64,000 nucleotides of DNA from Apostichopus japonicus (Eukaryota > Echinodermata > Holothuroidea > Aspidochirotida > Stichopodidae). Below are positions 1-10,400 of this stretch, one piece after another. Numbering within the stretch: the first letter of the stretch is position 1; the number at the start of each line of letters is the position of its first letter. The notes under the pieces were generated by a model. That model worked only from the letters and a program-made list of their open reading frames with translations. It searched no databases and was not told the DNA's origin. A program made the position numbers and the translations under genes. The stretch spans positions 11,983,501 through 12,047,500 of the forward strand of contig NC_092566.1 in NCBI RefSeq assembly GCF_037975245.1. The letters are read 5' to 3'.

Positions 1-1703
1 TATATTCAAAGTTCTCTTGTTCACACAGGGATAGTAAAACCTTCCTAGAAATGTCTTTCCCTTTCACACTGTATCAGAGTGGAAACAGTGCTAAAATCAA
101 TACTTTTGCTTGTGCACAGCATGTGCATTGTTAATATTGCTATTTTTACTTGCGTTCAGAAGAGCCCGATTCGTATGGCTTCCCTCCCGACTAGTATCAT
201 AGAAACTAGCTTGATGAAATGCTTCAGTCGAGCGCCTGGGTTAACGAGCATCACATCATAAGCAATGAGACCAAAGCAGATGTGATGATAGGCTGATTAA
301 CATTACCTGACCAAACATGATGTCACACAAGCAATTTCAAACAGTATATTCAAATTTGTACAGACATTGAAGAGGAAGCAGTGACAAGCTGAGTGTGTTG
401 AAGGTTTTGAAGAAGAGCCTACAAGATACAATGTTATGTGTGTGCTTGTATAATAGTGTTACAGCTGCTGCTGAAGCTTGATTAATCGTGCTACTCTGTA
501 GCATTATCAACAAATTCAGTATGTGACTTTACTGTAGAGGTAGAGCTGCTACTGTCAACATCAATATTCACAAACTTGTTAATAAAACAGTATCTTTGTA
601 TCTTTGTTTCTTACCAACATCATTCAAATGATGTAGCAGTTGTGGCAGTCAAATATTGAAATAGGCAACACAACAAGTTTTTCTTCTAACCTTTACAAAT
701 TTGATATATTGTGCTATTTGTAGTGTATAAAAATGGGATCAGTACTCTACCAAGTTGATGACTGCCTCTCAGAGTTTCTATTATATCACCAAACATTCAT
801 GAGATGCAGTATTTACTTCATTCTTCAAAGCCTTGTTCACTATACCTTTATGTGACCACAATGATTGCAAATAATAAATCCATTAAATTAAATAAAATAA
901 TAAATTTATCATTTAATTTGATTTATAGGTTAACATCAGAGTTCTGCATGCTCTAAATCTTACGTTCATTTTCCTACTGTTCCAAGGTTAGTATGTATGC
1001 TACAATCATTTCTTGACCAAAACCATATCTGCAACTTGCTCTTTATCAATCATCTCATTATTTTCAGGTAATTTCATCTGTTTCCCTGATGTGCTTTCTG
1101 AATAGGATTAAACAGCAGGTATAGCATTCAAACTATAACCAAGGTTGTTATTGCTTAAGACATACCAGGTTGTACTGCATGAAACACATATGTACTACAG
1201 TAATATAGAGTTTAAGCAGTGAGCCACTCATCTGGATAACCAGGATAATTGCTTTTATATTTCAAGGGTGAAGTCCACAATATTTTCAGCCATGCATATA
1301 CAGCTTAAAAACTAGAGTGTTTGATTTTTTGTTAAGTCTGTATAAATATCCTGGGTCACTCCCAGGGAAGCAACACAACAAAGCTTATCAGTTTCAATAT
1401 TAAAGAAAACCAAACTATAAACAGTATATCTAGTCATTACTAGTACTATTATAAAGCAACTCTTTGATATTATGTTTGGATAATTTCATTACTTCTCAAA
1501 AGTAAAATTACACAGTTCAATAGCTTGACCATTCCAAATTAAATATAATGAAAATAGTCAAAGCCTTCAGTCCCAGATTTGGTTGTTGCAGCTTAACAAC
1601 AATGTTATGAAGTGTCTAGGTAATGAAATTGCTGAATGGTGATGAAGCATGAAGTATACCTAAGTAACAGAATTGCTGAATGTTGATGAAGCATGCACTA
1701 TAC
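1..1703. other. intronic or intergenic DNA left of the hAT element
   Basis: AT-rich sequence with no reading frame I can link to a known protein. It lies downstream of the fourth RAPGEF2-like coding exon on the minus strand, so it is probably intron. A short tandem duplication of about 47 bp (unit core ATTGCTGAATG then TGATGAAGCATG) occupies 1620-1711, directly against the hAT insertion. A weak open stretch on the minus strand at 235-150 has an AG before it and GT after it, but its phase does not fit the preceding exon. Confidence 0.5.
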
Positions 1704-1711
1704 CCAAGTAA

Positions 1712-3240
1712 CAGGCCTCAACAATTTTTTTAAAACTTCCTGCCAACTGGCGACCGAGGCTAAATTTCTACTCCCCAAAACGTTAAATTTACTCACCATT
1801 TTTCATCAATAATTGTGTGTGATATAAGCTTAGATAGTATGGCCTAACTTAGGCTATCGCCGTATAGTTTTAGTAAGTGTACAGCAAATACGATCTATTT
1901 AAATTGTGGTTCGTCTAAAAGTGTTTAAAATATGATATATAAGAAAACATAAAACGGTGAAACATTGTAAGCATAGTTTAGGACTTGCTTTATAAAAAAG
2001 TGACCACAATTAAACAATGAAGGAAGAAACCACAAAGCTCAGACAGCAGTACATTGTGATACTTTAAAAACTTTTGGTGAAAATATGCGGGCCTTATCTT
2101 CCATAGGTTTTTTTTTTTTAGCAAATATTCTATTTCCGCTAAGTTTCCTGCGAAAACTGCTTGCTTACTTATCTTTGGGAAAATGATTAACAGATGATGT
2201 TGAATGAAGTTGAATCGTTTGAAGAAACGAAGGGGGGGGGGGGGAATTGGCAAATAAATTTCTTCATCTGATGAGTTGCTCGTTGTTGGTGATTTGTGTT
2301 TCGATGTTGTTTTTGGGGCTCGATGTCCGTAGGTGTGACGTCGCCCTTTGCTGGTAGGGTTGAAATCTGTTATGGACAGGCCATTTTCAGAAATTTGCAT
2401 TAAATCCTGTAGAGTCTGGGGCAAGGAAGTTTCTATTCTATTGATGGTTGAGAATCCTCTTTCACAAGCTGAAGAACTCACTGGCAGAGCCACCATTACT
2501 TTAAATAATTCAGACAACAGAGGATAGTTGCAGCCTTCCTGGGATTGGGGACAAAATTGAATATGTGTGCCACTGACTTGAAGCTTGAGTTGAGCCCACT
2601 CATTTTGAATATCCTCCTTTCTTTCTTCTAGCGACAAGCCATGTGGGTTGTTCTGATCATTTAGCAGCAAAGTACTAAAATGATCAGCCATCCAACCAAG
2701 TTCTTCAACACCCCAGAATTCAAAGTTTCGTCTTTCCTTGCTGGCCATAATAAGGGTCAACAATTTGGTAACAGAACTAAAAGTTTGTGGACAAAAGCCA
2801 AAGCTATGCCTCATATTACTGCTTATCGCAATTGCAGTTAACCAACACTTGACAACCAACTGACAACACTGTTTCATTTGTCGTACACACAACAAGCGAC
2901 CTCTGTTTGAGTTGTTGTTAGGCATTTATTAAAGTTTCTTGTTTTCCATTCTGGTTACACCTTTTGCGCATCATTCAGTTTGAGCGATTAGTCTCAAATT
3001 AGTTTCTAGCTGGTGAAAAGAGTTGTTTCTTAGGACCTACTTGTAACAGTGCACTTGATAATACTACTGTGATGTGTAACATTAGGCAATAGGTCTTTGT
3101 TGATTGGCTCACAAGTTAATAGTCAGCCTATGGTACAGAGGGGCACTGACCAAAATGTCGAGCGAAATGCATTTTTTGCTCGCAAGTTGCAAAATTCTTC
3201 TCACCATTGCCGAGTTGGCGACCGTATTTGTTGAGGCCTG
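1712..3240 (-). mobile_element. hAT-superfamily DNA transposon, internally shortened
   Basis: The element is bounded by terminal inverted repeats CAGGCCTCAACAA (1712-1724, and its complement ending at 3240). It is flanked by an 8-bp target duplication with one mismatch, CCAAGTAA at 1704-1711 and CTAAGTAA at 3241-3248. An 8-bp duplication is the hAT signature. Subterminal GCCAACTGGCGACC at the left and the related GAGTTGGCGACCG at the right support paired ends. At 1.5 kb it is about half the usual size of an autonomous hAT element and keeps only the transposase C-terminal part, so it is probably a deletion derivative. It sits in an intron of the minus-strand RAPGEF2-like gene, in the same orientation. 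Confidence 0.82.
1990..2925 (-). pseudogene. hAT transposase, C-terminal dimerisation region (truncated)
   Basis: This 311-codon frame lies inside the hAT element bounded at 1712-3240. Residues about 145-180 carry the hAT dimerisation signature: a hydrophobic lead (LFKVMVALPVSSSACERGFS) followed by a basic, Leu-rich stretch (INRIETSLPQTL). This is the C-terminal hallmark of the ZNF862/KIAA1586-like branch of hAT transposases. The N-terminal zinc finger (BED type in many relatives) and the RNase H-like core with its DDE acids are missing, since full-length hAT transposases are usually 600-800 residues. The last hundred or so residues (Ser/Thr-rich, then a low-complexity PIPPPPLR segment) look like read-through beyond the domain. 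An active enzyme is very unlikely. The frame contains no stop, so the copy may be fairly young. Confidence 0.75.
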
Positions 3241-3248
3241 CTAAGTAA

Positions 3249-4339
3249 TTTCTAATTTTTGTCAATACTGGGAAGATTTTATGATGAACTTTGACTTGAA
3301 TTGTTTTATAATGTACAAACACATGATGTAACAATTTTATTTAGCTAAACCTAAAACTCTTGGGAAGTATATCAATATCACATAACTGCATGGGGTGTTG
3401 GTGACAACCACATGTTACATTGGTTAATTACACACTGAGCTACAGCTACTGTATGTAATGCATATTGGTCTTTTGTTACTTTATGCAGTTTCATCACATT
3501 AATTTCATGTGTACATTCAAAGTTTTGTGACAAACATCCAGTTTAAGCCACAGGATTTCAAAGAGAACCACATAAACGGAAGGTCATAACACATACCGCC
3601 AAACTTCATGAAACCCATTGAGCTTCTTAAATTACTAATTCATAAAGCCAAACCAGTTTTGTGTCCTACAGGAAAACTCAATTTACATATATCTCCCCTC
3701 ACTCCTAATGGAAAGCCAGATACCTTGTGGCATTGTGTACATAAGTGTCTTTCAGTGGCTTTACAAGAATTGTCGATTGTACGCCCAAAGCAAGCAGTAG
3801 TACTGACGTTCAATGCACAGCTGATGGGAGAAGGAGCCTTTAGCACCTGCAAAGCAGCAAATGTAGTTATCATTACATCAGACAGTATGACATGATGAAA
3901 GCTGACCAACATGACACAAATAAATTGGTTAGAGCAGCAAATGGATATAAGAACAGGGATGGTTCATTGGCAAAAGGAAGTTGGGTTCAATGACATAAGC
4001 ATCCTTCAGGCATAGAATGAGATATGTAACGGTTATTTTCTTTTATTCCATTTTTCAAAAATGCTACAACACTACTTTCATGCTCAAGGAAATTGTAAAC
4101 GTATCAATCCACAGGAAGTTAAGCAACCCAAGAAGTATTCTTGCCATGTACTTTCCTTTTTCTTTTTAATACACCATCAAACAGCTAAACACTTGTTCTA
4201 ATTTTTGCAACACCTGGAGACAGCACAACAGGGAATATTTGCTTCAATAAAACAAAACAAGTTAAGTTGGGAGTTTGATCAATCTTGCTTTTCTCCACAC
4301 TTACTTAAAGTTATTGTACAAAATAGACTAATTACTTAC
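3249..4339. other. intron between coding exon 4 and the next, unseen exon
   Basis: Contains overlapping open frames on both strands (3608-3895 plus, 3640-3912 minus) that I cannot assign to any family. I searched the minus strand for the expected next segment of a RAPGEF2-type protein, a basic Arg/Lys-rich stretch after the CNB-like domain, and did not find it. It presumably lies beyond the left edge. Confidence 0.45.
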
Positions 4340-4415
4340 AACAAGGAGTTCCGATGTTTCTAAAATTAGACAATCTGTTTCCCTACGTCCAGTTCCCGAC
4401 GTTCTTTTCCCAAAG
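4340..4415 (-). CDS. RAPGEF2: RAPGEF2/6-like Rap GEF, coding exon 4 (last exon in window)
   Basis: On the minus strand, a pyrimidine-rich tract and acceptor (TTCTGTTACAG) precede base 4415, and a canonical donor GTAAGT follows base 4340. The 76-nt exon supplies the last base of a split Ser codon and then 25 codons, ending in phase 0. It reads (S)FGKRTSGTGRRETDC and then LILETSELLV. This aligns in order with the segment that closes the N-terminal cyclic-nucleotide-binding-like domain of vertebrate RAPGEF2, where a Phe-Gly-Lys-Arg motif precedes an acidic Leu-Glu-x-Ser-Glu stretch (family knowledge from memory). The next exon is not visible, so the RasGEF-N, PDZ, Ras-association and CDC25 domains lie outside the window. 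Confidence 0.85.
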
Positions 4416-5316
4416 CTGTAACAGAATGAAAAGCACACACAAAATAAAGATATGAGAGGATTAGAAGGAAGAAAAATATCTGAAAGGTAGGGTTAATTGT
4501 GCCTCTGAAAGTGACATATGATAGCATTGGAAGTCTTGGGCAGTTATGGAATGTCTGCTTACCATAATGCTGATTACAGATCAGATGAAATCATTATTAC
4601 ATACATCTAATACTTTAGATGTACAGTTACAAATGGCCAATTCTAATGTTCAGTGTATCATATTAGACAACTTCACAATGCATCCAATGTTTCCAAAATA
4701 TCCAAGTTGTGTTTTTTATGAGCGTGTTATCCCATGTGAGCACAATGTTAATTTTCAGGGTATTTTGAGATACAGATGTATGTTGGGGAGGGAGGGCAAC
4801 ATATTACTAAAGGAAATTATTGCTCGTCACTCAAAAGTGTGTTAGTTGCAAAATATGTATGTTAGTTACTTATAGCTGAACATAATCTCTGTTTGATTAG
4901 ACCCTGGCAAGTTGCCACTCAGGAAAGGAGTACATGTCTACATTTACTAAGACTGCAATTATGAAGTACTTTATAAAAAGGACAATGACTGGCAGAAAAA
5001 TATACCCTTCGTATCATAAATGCTGCCAGGTTGTTTTGTTTATATGTTGTCACTGTGAACATAATAACTCATGTATTCTGGAGTCTAATATCAGTTACTA
5101 CTACTGTATATATATTAGTATTTGTGGAATTAAAGAAACTTTCAATCTGTTCTTTTCTATTTTTTTCTCGTCCAAATTCAATGGTCAGGAACTATTCTGA
5201 GTTGAAACAGCCATCCCAAAACTGCTCTTATCCAAAAGAAATTATTGATGACAAGAGAGATCATTGTACCCAGTTTAATGAATGTCCACAAAGGCCTAAA
5301 AAATCACAATACAAAC

Positions 5317-5400
5317 CTGGCTCTTGGCAAGTACATGGCATGGTCAATAAAAACAGATCCTGAGAGTAAAATATACCAACAAGTGCTCAGGTTCTCTCGA
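5317..5400 (-). CDS. RAPGEF2: RAPGEF2/6-like Rap GEF, coding exon 3 (CNB-like domain core)
   Basis: An acceptor (TTTTGTATTCACAG) precedes base 5400 and a donor (GTTTGT) follows base 5317. The 84-nt exon is phase 2 at both ends. With the TG left over from exon 2 it reads CRENLSTCWYILLSG then SVFIDHAMYLPRA. The CWYILLSGSVFI core is the most recognisable stretch. It is the beta-strand and turn of the N-terminal cyclic-nucleotide-binding-like fold shared by RAPGEF2 and RAPGEF6, and matches RAPGEF2 slightly better, from memory. In these GEFs this domain lacks classical cAMP-binding residues and is thought to be regulatory. The intron to exon 2 is only about 0.8 kb and contains the 43-bp minisatellite. 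Confidence 0.88.
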
Positions 5401-5801
5401 CTGTGAATACAAAAGAAAACAGAAATAACAATTCTTGTAAAATAGGTACTGTAATGATTGGGCACTGACTTGTCCTCATTGGAGGTTGTCCATCGCATGA
5501 GAATAGACAAAGACTACATGATCATTACAGTTAAGAAAATAAATCATGAGAGAAATCATTAATCATAATAATAATAGGAATTTAAAAAGCGCAAAATACT
5601 TTGGTGAAAGTTCAATACATGTGCCCAAACTGTCTAATTACTTCATTAACCATTCATCCACAATTACTCATGCTACTAGTCCTTACAGTGACCCAGTCCG
5701 CCAGTCATCCAACATGTGGCAGGAGGAAAAACCAAATTTTCTTATGAATCATGAAATGAAATATGAACAAACCCTGTTACCTACCTGTCACCTTATAACT
5801 A

Positions 5802-6185
5802 CCCATACATAAGATCCACCCCACCCCCACACACCTTATAAATACCCATACATAAGATCCACCCCACCCCCACACACCTTTTAAATACCCATACATAAGA
5901 TCCACCCCACCCCCACACACCTTATAAATACCCATACATAAGATCCACCCCACCCCCACACACCTTATAAATACCCATACATAAGATCCACCCCACCCCC
6001 ACACACCTTATAAATACCCATACATAAGATCCACCCCACCCCCCCACACCTTTTAAATACCCATACATAAGATCCACCCCACCTCCACACACCTTTTAAA
6101 TACCCATACATAAGATCCACCCCCACGCACACCTTTTAAATACCCATACATAAGATCCACCCCCCACCCCACGCACACCTTTAAT
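5802..6185. repeat. 43-bp minisatellite, about nine copies
   Basis: Unit starts CCCATACATAAGATCCACC and ends CACACACCTTATAAATA. Unit starts fall at 5802, 5845, 5888, 5931, 5974, 6017, 6060, 6103 and 6143, so the period is exactly 43 bp for seven steps and then shrinks to 40. Variation is mostly TTATAAATA versus TTTTAAATA and the length of the C-runs. Because 43 is not a multiple of 3, any reading frame through it cycles through all three frames; the repeated Gly/Trp/Tyr-rich minus-strand frame is therefore not a gene. It ends about 24 bp from RAPGEF2-like exon 2. Confidence 0.95.
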
Positions 6186-6208
6186 AGCCTATCCAACAGG
6201 AGACTTAC

Positions 6209-6336
6209 CAATATAATATTTCATTAGCCTCTCGTTTCTCATACCGTACACTCTTTGAAATTTCTCGGATGGCTTGTTCCCTCAAAGATCGCAGCGCTTC
6301 AAGGTCATGTAAATGGCAGAATATATTCTGCAATTC
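6209..6336 (-). CDS. RAPGEF2: RAPGEF2/6-like Rap GEF, coding exon 2
   Basis: An acceptor with a clear polypyrimidine tract (TTTTTGTTTTCAG) precedes base 6336 and a strong donor GTAAGT follows base 6209. The 128-nt exon starts in phase 0 and ends after two bases of a codon. It encodes ELQNIFCHLHDLEALRSLRE, then QAIREISKSVRYEKREAN and EILY. The pattern of two helices followed by VRYEKREANEILY matches the start of the N-terminal CNB-like domain of RAPGEF2, where a nearly identical Val-Arg-Tyr-Glu-Arg/Lys-x-Glu-Ala-Asn-Glu motif occurs (from memory). It accepts either first exon (14395-14327 or 13220-13185), both phase 0. The long preceding intron is 6.8-8.0 kb. Confidence 0.9.
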
Positions 6337-6339
6337 CTG

Positions 6340-7950
6340 AAAACAAAAACGAGAAAGTACTGTATAGGAGAGACTAGTGCTATGACACAGTGCACTTCCG
6401 GCAGCCAAGTTTAATATCATGGTTTCAAAAGCCAACAGAAAATTATTTATATTATTATTATAAGTTATCAATATGAGAGACATTAAAGAATTTGGCTACT
6501 TCTAAGTATTCTGGTTCATGAACTCACTATGGTGGAGCTACATAACACATATGTAGGTAAACCATCATTTATTTTTTACATTACTGTTAGTGTGTGACAA
6601 GATGTCACATACATATTGCCTATCCACCAACAAACATACTGTACACAAACACACCATCACATACTGTAGCTCCATTTGTCTTTGGCAAGTAATTAGAAAG
6701 CTGCCTTAGTAAACAACATTGTCGGAATTTGTCGCTCTAATTGTATTTGCTTTTTAGGAAGTTTCATTTATATGATTTATAATGTTTTCATATGTGATCT
6801 GATACAATTCACTACTGAGTTTGAACAATTTGCCAACTTGGTCAGAATGATTTCACAGGCTGTCAGGTCAGCTTCAGTCTAAAAAGAAACATCCATGGTA
6901 CTGCAAATTCAATTTTGTCCCTTGTTTCTTCTATTGCTTGACAGCAACTGCCTGATTAGGAAGGAACTGACTTAAAAACAATTAAAATAGATCTGAAGAA
7001 GACATTTAGCCAGAGCTAACTTACTATAGATCTGATGAGACATCATTGACTTACATTTTCTCTCTAAAGAAACATCAACCCACGTGTTTGGGGTAGGATT
7101 CATAATCTATTATCAAGAGAACAAAGCCAAGCCCACCAAAACAATATGACAACTTTGCTCTTTATTCTTTCCTAAAGTTTCATCCTACTGTAATTTGCCA
7201 CTGGTTGTTTTTGAGATACTCTACTGAATAATAATTGATGGATGTTATGTCTATTTAAAGGAGGATAGGATGTTGAAAACAAACATACAACATCATTTTC
7301 TTCAAAGTTAAGAGCAGACTCACTGTTCACATACCTATTGCTAAAACTGTCATAACTGCTTGTGGTATATAATCTTAATAACAGAAAATGAAACCTTTAA
7401 GTGGTTCCAATGTCAAAACATATCCATAGTGTGGTAAGCCATACATGTTAATATTCATGACATTGTACACACCGAACTGAAGAGGATTATCTATTGACTA
7501 TTGAGGCAACATATAAAGAAAGGTACTGGTCAGGAAAATTTGAACCCGCCCAACCTGCTCCCAGAAATGTTTTGGCCCAGTCGATTCTAAAAACAAGTTA
7601 GGCCTACATGTACCAGTTACTAACCAACAACTGTATTCCATGTTTGGATACATCTGATTTATGGTTGAGGAGTAATTACAATTTTAACATTTTGGCCTTG
7701 CCAAAAGTCGGGCCCAATAAAATTTTGCACACAATAAAACTTTGTGTCTAAACAAAATGACTGAAAAAGATATTTGCCCACCCCCCCAAGAAAAATTGAA
7801 CCAAAAAATATTGGGCCTCACAAATTTGGGCCAATCAATGTGTCCCAAAATGCATGTGAGGTGGAAATAAAATTTGGGCCCACTGGCCCCACCCAGCCCA
7901 AAAATGTGCCCACAAGTTTTTGGGCCTATATGGTCCTAAACATGTAGGCC
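6340..7950. other. RAPGEF2-like intron 1, 3' part
   Basis: AT-rich intron sequence. A stretch at about 7540-7930 is dense in TTTGGGCC/GGCCCA words. The words AAGTTAGGCCTACATG (near 7598) and CATGTAGGCCTACTTG (near 7942) are near-perfect inverted copies about 340 bp apart, which may mark the ends of an old mobile element. No coding signal was seen. Confidence 0.4.
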
Positions 7951-7954
7951 TACT

Positions 7955-8540
7955 TGTTGTAAAGAACATGTACATGCTATGTAGTTACAACACCATATAC
8001 CAAGTATAAACTAAATTGGACATACGCTTGCAGAGATATTAACATTTAAATCTTTTTAAATTTATGGTCAAATTAAAACAACAACTTTTATCTCATTAAT
8101 ACTCAGAGTGGGAACAAAAACCAAAAGGGCACATCACATCTACTCAGCATAGGGCATCTATCTACCAAGTATGACATTGATTCAACTTGTGTTCGTTGAG
8201 ATATCATGTTTACAAGCCGTTTTTGACACAAGTTGCCTATTAAGCCCTGTCCACTCATGAATATTAACAAGGTAACATTGTTGTTGCAAAGAACATACAT
8301 GACTTACTTTGTAACTTTACTTCACTATATCAAGAATGAACTACATCAGACGTACGGTTGAAGAGATAATGACACTTTAACAATTTCATGTTAAGTCCTG
8401 CCCACTTACTGTATTAGTATGCATGATAGCCCCACAACAAACAACAGGGATCATTTACTGACCCTGACCAACATATATGTAAAGTATGACATCAATCACA
8501 TGTTTCCTTCATGAGATACCATGTTAACAAGCTAGAGCAT
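7955..8540. repeat. diverged tandem repeat, units of about 330 bp made of two half-units
   Basis: Four related stretches recur at about 7989, 8160, 8323 and 8471, each reading roughly ATATNNCCAAGTATGA, then 20 variable bases, then GAGATA. Each unit also begins with TTGTAAAGAACATG or TTGCAAAGAACATAC. The two full units diverge by more than 20 percent by eye. This looks like an old dispersed repeat rather than a gene. The segment lies in intron 1. Confidence 0.5.
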
Positions 8541-9959
8541 CACATACACACACAAACACACGCACACACTTATGCCCATATGACTGCATAGGTTCTGATG
8601 GATGCAGAGCATTGGAACCAACTCCTTTATTGAATAATATTTTATAATGCATTTTTACATTCTTTTCCTCTGGAACGCAACAAGATAATATTGATGAGTG
8701 TGTGTCAGTCACTTCTTTCATTTCAAATTTGGTGGAGTACCATGGGACAAAGGTTGGCACAATATTTCTGGTGAGCATTTCTGCGAATACTGTAATTACT
8801 AATGCGTTATAGGGTCTACCAGGTTAGCAAAGACTTATGCAACAACAAATAATTTAATGCCAGGTGATCTTTAGTTGTAGCCAATACAGGTAGATACTGC
8901 AATGCCAGTGGGTGCTACTAGACTACCAGTAGTATTAAGTATTGACCTCTGCAAATTTTGAATGACCTTGACCCCAAAGGGAACTAAAGCATTTGTATCA
9001 ATAAGGTGCCTTTCCTTTTACAAGGTTTCAGACTTTAAATGCTGGTGGTCTCAAATCCAAGTGTAAAGTTCATGGAAGCTTTGCTTTTGAATATCAAGTT
9101 TATAGGTTTCAAATACTTTCTCCTGCGGTGACCTCAAATGACCTTTGTCCTCTACAAAAACTAAGTTCTTGCACTCACTTACTATTTTCTGCCATGTTAA
9201 TTACTTGCTACAAAAAATTGAGCCATGTTTACAAATTTTCCCCAAAATTAGAAGATTGGTCACAGGTCTTCCACAATATCTGCAATATCAGACATATAAA
9301 ATACTTTACATTTTTACAAAAGATGCCTCCAAACTTGAGGGAAAATCTTCAAATGCAACCTGGATTTGGTTGCTAGGCGTGGCCGTATCCTAGCAACCAA
9401 AAAGTTTTGAAAAGTTTTTTTGCACAAATCCATCCTTTGAGACATGTGGCAAGACACAATATCAATTTCAGGCGATTCTGAGAGAGTAGACGTTGAGGCC
9501 TCTGTTGATTTGACATGTACTGACCCTAAAGATTTTCAGTACCGTTCCTAAGAACAAGAGTAATTTAAAAGAATATCCGACTTTTATTTCCATTTGGAAA
9601 CTGCTTTAAAAATAATTTTGTGAACAGATATATGTCATGGAGGTACTTGTGGATTAACACTTTTGGCCTTTACATACTGTATGTTATCATAATTTCAATT
9701 TACTTTTTAAACATCTACTGTACATAGCAAATTGATCTCCCCTCTAATTAAGGCACTGGTCGGATCCTAATGAAATTATAATAAAAGCATGCACATACTG
9801 TATACCTTTCTAGCAAGGTAAGAACAAAAGAGAAAGCAACCATTGAAATAATCTGGCTTATACGATGATACCCGAGGGAGATTTAATCACCAGTGTCATG
9901 AGTCACCCATCTTTGGCAAGTCTTTATATGACAAGGATGTACTGCACAGTATTAGAAGG
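8541..9959. other. intron DNA with old dispersed repeats
   Basis: Contains a short CA-rich run (8547-8572) and, at 8940-9400, sequence rich in TGACCT words and a duplicated GCTAGGCGTGGCCGTATCCTAGC hairpin-like motif (near 9373; core TTGCTAGG paired with CCTAGCAA). Two overlapping short frames at 9128-9393 are in this repeat and do not look like protein. No exon recognised. Confidence 0.35.
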
Positions 9960-9965
9960 TATTTA

Positions 9966-10058
9966 CTTTCTCTGTAAAGCGCTTTGAGCAGTAACTTTTG
10001 TTTACTGATTTGGCGCTATATAAGTCTCATTTATTATTATTATTATTATTATTATTAG
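9966..10058 (+). mobile_element. L2/CR1-like LINE 3' tail (or a SINE carrying it)
   Basis: Reads GTAAAGCGCTTTGAGCAG, then GGCGCTATATAAGT, then an (ATT)n microsatellite at 10028-10056. The same layout (GTAAAGCACTTTAGAGCA, GAGCACCATATAA, TTATTATTATTA) ends the clearly coding LINE relic at 15185-15900 in this window. This copy therefore carries the same kind of 3' tail without a coding part. Confidence 0.55.
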
Positions 10059-10170
10059 AAGTAATGAAGACTGTATACCATCAACTTTCTGTATTGGATT
10101 GTGAAAACAAAAATGGCCACTCACCTAGTGAAGTTTCCAATTTACTACTGTAACTGACACAATGATAGGA

Positions 10171-10400
10171 AGGAGTGTTAGCTCAGTGGTTAGCTCAGTG
10201 GCCTTTCAATCATAAGGTCCCCGGTTCGAGTCACTCCCAGATTAATGTATGTCGTCCAGTTACAGAGTTGTTGACAATTAACAATTCATAATCATGGACG
10301 TTAAATATGAATGTAAGAGACTGACTTCGGTCAGCTTGCGGCTTTGATAAGCCAATGAGGCTTCTTCGCGAGTTCCTGCTTGCAGGAGGATCTAATATAC
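10171..10400 (+). mobile_element. tRNA-derived SINE
   Basis: The head is tRNA-like. An acceptor-like GGAGTG (10172-10177) pairs with CACTCC (10232-10237), and there is an A-box-like TTAGCTCAGTGG and a B-box GGTTCGAGTC. The D-arm segment TTAGCTCAGTGG is duplicated in tandem, which a functional tRNA would not tolerate. The body contains three compact hairpins: CTGAC-TTCG-GTCAG, GGCTT-TGAT-AAGCC and CCTGC-TT-GCAGG. RNA polymerase III boxes plus a structured body are what a SINE shows. It sits in the sense orientation of the plus strand, antisense to the RAPGEF2-like gene. Confidence 0.65.

Noticed and set aside
150-235. Possible next RAPGEF2-like exon on the minus strand (AG at 237-236, GT at 149-148, open frame RSTEAFHQASFYDTSREGSH)
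   Set aside because: Exon 4 ends in phase 0, and in phase 0 this stretch hits TGA after three codons; the peptide does not resemble the expected basic segment.
3608-3912. Overlapping open frames on both strands (95 and 90 codons)
   Set aside because: No recognisable domain in either, no splice-compatible context; probably chance frames or an old transposon scrap.
5777-6004. 75-codon minus-strand frame rich in Gly, Trp and Tyr
   Set aside because: It is only the translation of the 43-bp minisatellite, cycling through its three frames.
10171-10243. Functional tRNA gene
   Set aside because: The D-arm segment is duplicated, the anticodon stem is poor and a structured SINE body follows.
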